From: Ceratopteris richardii
Taxonomy: Eukaryota; Streptophyta; Polypodiopsida; Polypodiales; Pteridaceae
Assembly: GCA_020310875.1 (NCBI GenBank)
Contig: CM035417.1
Location: forward strand, 107,284,779 to 107,348,778
Reading direction: 5' to 3'
DNA length: 64,000 nucleotides
Shown piece after piece: positions 56,172 through 64,000 of the stretch (the first letter of the stretch is position 1; every line of letters starts with the position of its first letter). The position numbers and the translations under genes were made by a program. The notes under the pieces are model-generated. The model had not been told where the DNA came from. It was given only the letters and a program-made list of their open reading frames with translations, and searched no databases.

Positions 56172-58058
56172 TCACTGACATTGCTGACATGCTAGACGGT
56201 ATGTGATGACAAAATTAAATCTGGATCGAAAGTTACTCCATCGAGATTGCCTTCTATTGAGGATGCGGGTGGTCATAAAATACTCTAGGTTCTTGTGATC
56301 TGTATATACAGTAATTTTATGCGTTGATCCTTCTAGATGGTGATGCCAGGTATCAAACACGACCACTATGGCAAGAAGTTTTTTATCATGAATTTCATAA
56401 TTAATTTCTGGAGGGGAAAATTTCCTTGAATGATATGCAACTGGATGTAGGTGCCCATCATCTCCATATTGGGAAAGAATGGCTCCTGGGGCAAAGTCTG
56501 ATGCATCTGTCTCTAGGAAGAAGGGCTTACTAGAATCAGGATGAACTAGAATTGGAGCAGTAGTGAATGCTGATTTCAAGGTTTGAAAGGTTTTTTCTGC
56601 TTCTTCGATCCATGAGAATTTGGAGTTCCCTATAAGCTTGGTAAGAGGTGTCACTATCTTGGAGTAATCTCTGATGAATATCCTATAGAAGTTGGCAAAC
56701 CCCAGAAAACATTGTACATCTTGAACACATGAAGATGGTTGCCAATCAAGGATTGTCTCAATTTTCGTAGGGTCCATAAAAATTCCTTTATCTGATATAG
56801 TGTACCCTAAAAATTCCACTTCTGTCTTATGGAAAGAGCACTTCTCCAATTTTGCATATAATCCTTTTTCTCTTAGTTTCTCTAGGACTATATTTACATG
56901 ACATTCATGATCCTCTAGATTTTTGGAGAATATCAAGATATCATCAAGGTATATTACAACAAAATCATCTAAAGATTCTCGAAAGATATCATTCATTATA
57001 TGTTGGGAGACAGCTAGAGCATTTGTAAGACCGAATGGCATTCGTCTCCTTCTGTGATCCTGACAAGGTTGTAAGCTCCTCGAAGATCAGTTTTTGTGAG
57101 GAATTTTGCTTTTCCAAGGCGTTCCAAGAGCTTTGATATGAGTGGTAGAGGGTATCTATTTTTTATAGTGACTTTGTTCAATCGATGATAGTCTATACAC
57201 ATCCAGAGAGTCCCATCCTTCTTCCTTAGAAATAAAATAGGAGCTCGTGCTGGAGACTTTGAGTGTTTGATAAACCCCTTTGCTAGATTCTCATCAATGT
57301 TCTTATGTAGTTCTGTAAGTTCCTCTGGGGATAGTCTATAGATTGGTCCAAAGGGTGGTTGTGCTCCCTCTTGAAGATCTATGGGGCAATCATAAGGTCT
57401 ATGCTCTAGGAGGATATTTGCATTCTTCTTTTCAAACACATCTTCAAAGCCTTTGTACTGATTAGGTAGCTGTACTGGATCATCTTTCTTGGATTCTCGA
57501 GTTGGTATGGCATAGATCATATATGTAGGTTCCTTCCTTACTGCATGTATGAAGGCTTTGGCTCCGACATAGGTTGGGTTCTTCTGGATATCTCGATGGG
57601 TGATTTTATTCTTTAGTGAATTAATGTCTGCATTATGCTTCTTTAAGCAGGGCATTCCAATGATAACTAGATGTACTGGGCACGATATTACATTGAAACA
57701 TATGTGGGATTCATGGTCAGCAAGGTGTACTCTTAATGGTGTGGTTTCCATGGTTATATTCCTAGATGTTAGAGGTCATCCATCTAATACTTCAACTACT
57801 ACTAGTTTGTTCTTACGAAGTATAGGAATTCCATGTTTCTTAACCAATCCTTCATCGATGCAACATGAGGAGGCTCTTGAATCTACTAGGGCTATAAGGG
57901 AAAGGGTCTTCTTTGGAATGATTAGCTTGATAGGTGCAAGACATGTTTCTTTGGGTGTAGCTAGAATTATGAGACCCTTTCTTATATCATGGTCAGGCTG
58001 CAAGGTCTCTTTTACAAGTGGAATTCCTCATTTCCCTGCTCTACAAGGGTGGCCGTGA
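56172..58058 (-). pseudogene. Protease, reverse transcriptase and RNase H of element H
   Basis: The protease active site reads ALVDSRASSCC (57776-58003), where Asp-Ser-Gly is expected, so Gly is replaced by Arg. RT begins in 57014-57751 (APILFLRKKDGTLWMCIDYHRLNKVTIKNRYPLP, TKTDLRGAYNLVRI) and breaks after EGDE. The next frame (56172-57041) starts at MPFGLTNALA and has IYLDDILIFS, so roughly 15 residues between the two motifs are deleted with a frameshift. RNase H follows (FLETDASDFAPGAIL, YEIHDKKLLAIVVVFDTWHHHL, VYTDHKNLEYF). Non-functional. Confidence 0.9.
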
Positions 58059-58996
58059 CTCTGGAGTTTGTTCTCTTGTTTGGACAATTAATTGCAATAT
58101 GTCCAGGGTTTCCACAGTAGAGACATAACTTATTAACTCCCCTTCTCTATTTCTCTTCTAGCATTAGAGGCTGAAACCTAGTTACATCTATTTGCATAGG
58201 TTCAGGCATAGACTCATCTTTCGTAGTGGGTTGGAAAGGTCTCCACTGGCGAGGTCTTCCTTCTACTTGTTTTTCTTCTTTCTTTTCAAAAAGTCGGTTA
58301 TCACATTGAATAGCTTGCATGATATATTCATTCAATGTTTTAACCTCTGACATCCTGAGCAAAAGGTCCTTCACATCATCTCTTAAACCCCATCTAAATT
58401 GGCTTATGAAATAATCTTCATGCCAAGTGAGATCACATATCAACTGCCTAAATTCAGATGCATAGGTAGAGGTAGGGCGGTTACCTTGATGTAACTTCCA
58501 AAACTTTTGTTTCTGCTACTCGACTTGTATCCGCATCTCCAAATGTGGTGGAGAGTTCTCGAAGAAACCCCTCATAGTCGTGAAGTACTGCCATGTTCTT
58601 CTCCAAGATTGGGGCAAACCATGATAATGATTGGCCATAGAGCAAGGTTCCAATAAACCCGACCTTGGATGCCTCGTCAGGGTATCTATCAGGCTGCATA
58701 CGGATGTACAATTTGACTTGCTGGAGAAATCCACGAAACTTTGTGTGATCCCCATCGAACTTTTCTGGCATGAAAATCTTGGGTTCCTTCATAAATGATG
58801 TACTAGGTCGTTGATTCACTTGAATACCCCCTTGATTTGCTTGAAGACCTCCGATTCATTCTTGTAATTCTTGGAGCACTGCACCTACATGCACTCAATG
58901 TCCCATCTTGACTTGTGTCTCTCGATGAGTTGGGTCCTCAACTTGTTGTTGGAGACTCTGAAGTGATGCTACAATTTGTTCATAAGCATTCTCCAT
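58059..58996 (-). pseudogene. Gag of element H
   Basis: Probably starts at ATG 58994-58996 (MENAYEQIVASLQSLQQQV) and has two stops before KEPKIFMPEKFDGDHTKFRGFLQQVKLYI, the capsid domain (58481-58819). A frameshift separates this from 58147-58443 (YFISQFRWGLRDDVKDLLL). A standard zinc knuckle CLYCGNPGHIAINC (CX2CX4HX4C) lies at about 58090-58135. The order is that of chromovirus Gag. Confidence 0.85.
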
Positions 58997-59033
58997 GATG
59001 CCTGGTCTTGGATAAAAGCTAGTCTCACCAAAA

Positions 59034-59718
59034 TGTCAGGGGAGCACTAGATTGTGCTCTTTGACTACAATAGACAAGATTTTGGAAATACACATGATTA
59101 CAAGAACACCCACGTAGGGAAAATAATACAAGACGATGTAACCGATACAAGAAGTCCCACAACTCGGGACCAATAGGTATGGGAAGCTAGACTAGAGATG
59201 ATATAGGAGATCCCACAACCCGGGATCGTAAGTATGAGACAAGATATCTAGATTACTAGAACTCCCTTCTAGGAGATGAACTAGATACAAGAAAGAACTC
59301 GACAGGATCTCGTACTACAAGATTACAAGGGGACAAGATAGGATGTCCAAGAACTAGACTAGAACAAGGAACAATACAAGAACTAGAACTAGAACTTAAA
59401 GAGTAGTTACTTGGCGGTCACGACTCCTTCAGCTCCCAAGACTGGTATTGGCAAGACTGATTATAAATGTGGCCAACCCTTACATAGGGTTTCAAGGGCG
59501 GTTCCCAAGGCAGTTGGGAGTTGATGATATCATCAATGATGTCAGAAAATCGACCAGGACCTCAGAATGTCAGAATTTAGCAAATAAACAGTCGATCTTA
59601 GGGTTGTGCACGTTTCGGACGCAATAAAAGCATTGGTTTCTCTTAATTTTGAACCAATCATGAGATACAGGATTCACATGGAATCTAAGGTTCAAGATTG
59701 TTTCCTTTGTCCATGACA
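59034..59718 (-). repeat. 5' LTR of element H (right copy, 685 bp)
   Basis: Plus-strand ends TGTCAGGGGAGC...CCATGACA. On the minus strand the sequence after the LTR is TTTTGGTGAGACTAGC, so the primer site would start TGGTGAGACTAGC. That is not the usual tRNA-Met site and I cannot assign it to a tRNA. Confidence 0.88.
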
Positions 59719-60299
59719 AAAACTTAGACAACTTAGTGTTCTTTGTAAATAGATTACATGACGTTGTAAAGAACTCCTTCCTTCTTTTCAAAGTTCTCTA
59801 GACATGCATCCATCATTTTGGAAGTGTGAATATTCGTGAGATCCTAATTGACCATAGATTGATCAAAATGTGAATTCATACGATGGTGATCCACCACGGT
59901 GTGTTCTTCACCATGAGACACAATAATGCCCTCACAATAGAAAACCAACCTCTGATGATGAGCACATTGCTTTGCATAGACCTCTACAAAACAATGACTA
60001 CATAGTACATTGAGAGCACATCTCATAGTCTGTACCTTTTAGAAATGCAGTTGAGATTTGAATCTCTCACTAATGACATCGCTATATGTTTTATTATAGA
60101 CCATATACAAAAAATTCTTATGGTCGTTTGGATTTTCACATGGAACCTAACAATATCAATCTCCCACTAAAAGCCAATCTCAATGAAGTGGTTAGGGGAG
60201 AAAAAAAAGAACGATAAAGAATACTCAAGTGTAACTATACAAACTATTCCTCTCACCTACTGGGCATGTTCCAAAGTTTAAAAATAAGTGTGCAAGTTA
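59719..60299. other. No gene recognised; right flank of element H
   Basis: AT-rich, with short frames only. By position it may be the 3' end or LTR of Copia I on the minus strand, but no motif confirms it. Confidence 0.35.
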
Positions 60300-61712
60300 A
60301 GGAATCAAGTAACCCCCATCAAGTGAAAACAATGGAAAACGTTATCCTAGGATAGAACTTTTTTCAAAGCATATGTAGCATCATCTCGTGTATGCTCCTT
60401 ATTTAGAATAATGCACTTAGTGGCAAAGCAACCTCTAATGAACTATTAGCTCACCTCAATGTGCTTCAACTTTGCATGATATACCAAATTTGTAGCCAAA
60501 ACAATGACACTCTAGCTATCAGCAAGCAAACGATGTACATGCTTAGGTAGATCCATATCACAAGCAAGAGGAGAAGGCTACAATGCTTCCTTACATGCCT
60601 AACTTGCTTAACAAACTCTACTTATGTATGGAAATGGTTATACATTCTTGAAGAGCACATCTCCAAAAATAGAACGTCCAACAAAGTGAAAAATATAGCC
60701 TGATGTAGAGTCTTGATTATATACACAACCAAAATGATCAAAATCTCTCTAACCAATAGTGGATGCATTTCCTCTACCCATCTAAGTTCTCCACTGCACG
60801 AAGTCCAAGCAACATGCATAGTATAGCCATCTTGATTAGTGGAAAGAATATTTCGTTGAGTTCAACACCATGTTGTTTCTTAGAACCAAGCCTTTCCAAC
60901 AAGACATGCTTTGTACTTTAGAGAACCACTATCAGAGGTAAATCTCAACTTATATACACATTCTCAATGTAAATGTTTACTACCATTTCACAAATGTACT
61001 AAATCCTAAGTACCACTATTGTGAGTAGAATCGAATTCAATTTTCATGGCATGATCCTCTACCTACATTGCCTCATTTTAACAAGAAGGCTTAGCATCAT
61101 TTGTTAGCATAAAAGAATTCTTGGGTATATGAACATACATTTCACAACCAAAAAGCAAAAGATTATCATAGTATGGTGGCTTCCCTATCCATAACTCTTG
61201 TACCACTTTCAAAACTTTGGCATTACTAAGTGAAATGTTAATCACATGAATTGCAATATTCTTCTGGACAAAATCCCTATGAAAGCACTACATGAAGTAG
61301 CATAGGAAATTCTCTATCTTGAATAGAGTACTTTATTCTTCCTTTTAGCTACATCATTCTATAATGGGGTATAATTAGTTTTAAACTCTCTATGAATTCC
61401 TCTAGATTGATAGAAAAGGTTGAATTCATGTGAGGTATACTCACCTCCACTATCTGAATATAAAGCCTTTAGCTTAGTTCCTTTTTCTGTCTCAACTAAA
61501 GCAAGACATTTTTTAAAAGTAGGGAATACCTCATCCTTCAATTTCATAGGATATACCCAGACTTTTGTAGTAGCATCATCTATGAAATTGATAAAGCAAA
61601 GAGAACCACATTAATAAACTTCTGGGCATAGGACCACACTCATTTGTGTGAATGAAATCTAAAGGATGAATTGAAGCGTCAATCTTCATCTTGTGCACAT
61701 TAGTAGTTTTCT
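60300..61712 (-). pseudogene. Copia I: degraded integrase and RNase H fragments
   Basis: On the minus strand, 61359-61547 encodes an integrase core piece (KLKDEVFPTFKKCLALVETEKG, LYSDSGGEYTSHEF, REFKTNYTPL). The stretch 60370-60530 encodes the RNase H tail (NSVIVLATNLVYHAKLKHIEV). The part between is too decayed to read, and RT is mostly lost. The fragment ends abruptly at about 61712 where plus-strand sequence takes over. Confidence 0.7.
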
Positions 61713-61991
61713 TTCCAGATGTAGTTGATCAACTTGCAAGTATTGGAGAAGAAATAGAAGAAGAGCAGATAGTAAGGCAGATCATAAATGGTATCAAGAT
61801 TGATGACGAATGGGAGTCCTTTACCACAACAATGGACCTATCTATGGACATGTAGATACCTGACCTCAATACATTGATGGGGAAACTCTTCACACATGAG
61901 AAAAAGCTCAACAAGAATGGAGATACTTCTAGGCATAAACAATCCTCTACCCTTTACACAGATAAAAATAAGAGTAAAGATAAAGGAACCA
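61713..61991 (+). pseudogene. Fragment of an E-type Copia gag
   Basis: Translation gives VDQLASIGEEIEEEQIVRQIINGIKIDDEWESFTTTMDL, then a stop and IPDLNTLMGKLF...STLYTDKNKSKDKGT, matching E1 Gag at 32360-32625 in order but diverged. It is joined directly to the A-type sequence that follows and has no LTR of its own here. Confidence 0.75.
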
Positions 61992-63480
61992 GAGAATACA
62001 TAATCTCTCTAAAAGCCATTACTAGAGCAAAAACTAAGGAAATCCTAGAGAGAGAAATAATGAATAAACCCAAGATTGAGGAAGAGCTAGAGTTTGAAAA
62101 TGAAATTCTAGAAGACTCTAACGAACATGAAGATAACTCAAAATCTTAGAAGGCTTAAAGATGAAAGGCAAGGTGAGAGAAAATTAAAATCAAATGGATT
62201 TAAAAAAAGAGGAAGAGAAAGAACAAACACTAAAAGAGAGTGAGCTCAGAGAAAGCCATTTGGCAAACAAGAGAGCCACTATAGTGATAGGGAAACCAAA
62301 TGAGGAACAAGTAGGATCAATTCTAGCAGATCCCATGCATGAAGACTTGAACATGTGGTTAAAGGCCTATCAGTCTAGGATAGAGAGAGGACCAATTATA
62401 GAGCAACATGAAAGAATCTACCCAAGAGGAGACCTAGAAAAAGAAAGACTTGAAATCTAGAGGAAATGAATCGAGATTGCTCAGGCCACACTAGAAAATT
62501 CTATACCAACCATCCTTGAGACCAGACTATGTAAAGTAAACCTTTCAAGGCTGTATAGAATCTTTCAACCCATGACCAAAGAGGGACAAGCAATCTGAAG
62601 AGTTAAAAGATGAAAGAACTAATGAAAATGAAGATAAAAAATCTTTAATTCCTGAAGTACAAGCTAACTGGCCACATGACCTTTGGGCTAAATTTCAAGA
62701 AGACCGATGGAAGAAGAACAAAAATGAAATACCTCCTTTTCAGGAGTTAGATGCCTCTAGAAATCAACTCACATTGGAACTAGAGGTGATCTATGAAGAA
62801 TTATCTGACATAGATCATAATAGATAGGAAGGAAAGAACCTGACAATGCTTCCTAATTACATCGGAGAATATGAGTAAAGATCTAAATTTTTCCATGAGG
62901 TTGGAGAAGTTTCTCAAAGTCAAACACATTATCCAAATTAAAAAGCAACAAAGTCCAATGTTCCTTGAGGTTGGAGAAGTTTCTCCAAGTCAAACCTCAA
63001 TTGTGGAAGAAATTAGCTGAACAATCGAATTTGAGAGAGACAAACTTATCTACTTGAAAAGATAAAGTGGAAACGACACCCATAATAAAAATTCCAATTG
63101 ACAAAGTGTTAGCGAGGAAGATGAAGGGAATACGTCCTCCCAATCACATTTTGAGGATACATGACCAAAGCTATTCTAGACACAGGAGTGGGAGTAGGGA
63201 TATCAACCAAAGTAATATGGGAAAAATGGGGAAAACCAGTCCTGCAACCCACTTGAATGAAATGACAATTGTGCAATGCTCATGTTGATAAACCTCTAGG
63301 AATCCTAGAAAAGTTCATCTTGACTACTTCCGGACTAGATTTTGAACATACACTGGCTATCTATTAGTTTTTAGAAGCAAGTAATTATGAGATGATCTTA
63401 GGACGACCGTTTGTGAGACATTTGAAGGTAGTGCAAGATTGGCAATTAGGCAAGTTGAATGTGAACGTTGAATAGTAGAT
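61992..63480 (+). pseudogene. Third relative of element A: ORF2 and protease remnant
   Basis: The start resembles ORF2's first residues (AITRAKTKEI against VTRAQALQQN). The conserved block follows (GSILADPMHEDLNMWLKAYQSRIERGP, 62194-62460). Further broken segments match the end of ORF2 and the pol start. The protease (ILDTGVGVGIST with Asp near 63179, NYEMILGRPFVRHLKVVQDW) aligns with element A's first protease. Stops are frequent. The order ORF2-protease is kept, so ORF2 belongs to the family's normal plan. Confidence 0.8.
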
Positions 63481-63669
63481 CAATATCAGATAATCATAAG
63501 AGCACATTACAATGTTTATAGAAGAATTCTTTTTTTCAATGAACACAACAACCTAGATATAGTTTTGATGACTCAGGGGCGTAAGAACAAAGATTTCAGA
63601 AAAAGAAACTTATCATATCTAGTCTGAGATCTCTGTGCATTAACCTCTTGAGCCCTTTCTTATAGAAGA
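63481..63669. other. Short stretch, no gene recognised
   Basis: Continues after the protease of the A relative, and probably is the degraded acidic spacer before RT. It ends at the Copia E3 LTR. Confidence 0.4.
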
Positions 63670-64000
63670 TGTTGGAGCAAGTCTATGACAAGCCTAAGTA
63701 TTGGCTTGAGTCCCACAAAGTCTTAGAAGAAGCTTTAAAAAGAAGACTATGTAAAGTTCACTTGTGAACTACCTCTTATAACTTTTGAAGAGTTTACTTA
63801 ATGTAAAAGTGAAAGAATCTTAAGTGGTTGAGTCCACTTGATCAAGAATGGAAAGAGGATCCACGAATTCGTGATTTGTGGTAGGTAGAGAATCAAATCA
63901 ATCATTGATTGATTGGAGAGTGATTGAGGGAAGTTAGCCTCCCAAACTCAACTATAAATAGATGGCAGTTTTAGTCCTGGTTAGAGAGACCTATGTGAAG
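63670..64000 (+). repeat. Start of a 5' or solo LTR of Copia E3, cut by the window end
   Basis: TGTTGGAGCAAGTCTATG and the next 313 bases match the E1 and E2 LTRs and are closest to E2 (shared CTTAGAAGAAG and AGAAGACTATG). The TATA box is at 63953-63960. Whether a full element follows lies outside the window. Confidence 0.9.

Larger units (their letters stand above)
53885..59718 (-). mobile_element. Element H: Ty3/Gypsy chromovirus, complete outline but broken genes
   Basis: LTRs lie at 53885-54574 and 59034-59718, with gag, zinc knuckle, protease, RT, RNase H, integrase and a C-terminal chromodomain in order on the minus strand. Flanks GAAAC (53880-53884) and AAAAC (59719-59723) match at four of five bases, a likely aged target duplication. 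The LTRs differ visibly (for example a two-base gap near 53950/59099 and several substitutions), so it is older than A and C. Confidence 0.92.

Overview
This window is plant nuclear DNA made almost entirely of LTR retrotransposons and their remains. I recognise no cellular protein gene, tRNA or rRNA gene, and no CRISPR array. The evidence is plant-type Ty3/Gypsy and Ty1/Copia polyproteins, LTRs with TG...CA ends, primer-binding sites matching plant tRNA-Asp and initiator tRNA-Met, and deep nesting. This is typical of gene-poor heterochromatin in a large land-plant genome. The species cannot be fixed from the sequence.

Layout. (1) 1-25845: an old chromodomain-type Gypsy ('B') was split by a large young Gypsy ('A', 202-24343, 5-bp target duplication GTATC). 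A carries a solo LTR inside its 5' LTR (881-1706, duplication GAGGT) and a nearly intact Copia ('C', 9414-15857, antisense, duplication TGATG) inside its reverse transcriptase. Without these two inserts A is about 16.9 kb. (2) 25930-26502: a miniature LTR element (TRIM). (3) 26503-28460: a decayed relative of A's third ORF. (4) 28870-37930: an old Copia ('D') split by another Copia ('E1'). (5) 37931-45742: fragments of chromovirus-like Gypsy elements (J, J', G and others). (6) 45743-49339: Copia E2 on the minus strand, abutting Copia F (49340 onwards). (7) 53885-59718: a complete but broken chromovirus H on the minus strand. (8) 59719-64000: Copia fragment I, an E-like gag piece, a third relative of A, and the start of Copia E3.

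How the genes work together. Each set of ORFs is the replication machinery of one element: Gag forms the particle, protease matures it, reverse transcriptase and RNase H copy the RNA, and integrase inserts the copy. Copia C is the only element that looks fully coding. Element A has the most unusual plan: gag, an extra ORF2, then PR-RT-RH, a tandemly duplicated H2C2 zinc finger, integrase, a second retropepsin-like domain with repeated W-V-P-K motifs, and a third ORF of more than 1,100 codons that runs across the polypurine tract into the 3' LTR. Relatives of ORF2/PR and of ORF3 occur elsewhere in the window, so this is a family and not a one-off rearrangement.

Relative ages. A's two LTRs differ at about 7 of 700 positions by eye and C's at about 5 substitutions plus one indel in about 1,023. 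This agrees with the nesting order B, then A, then C. Elements D, G, I, J and the A relatives are full of stops and frameshifts and are much older.
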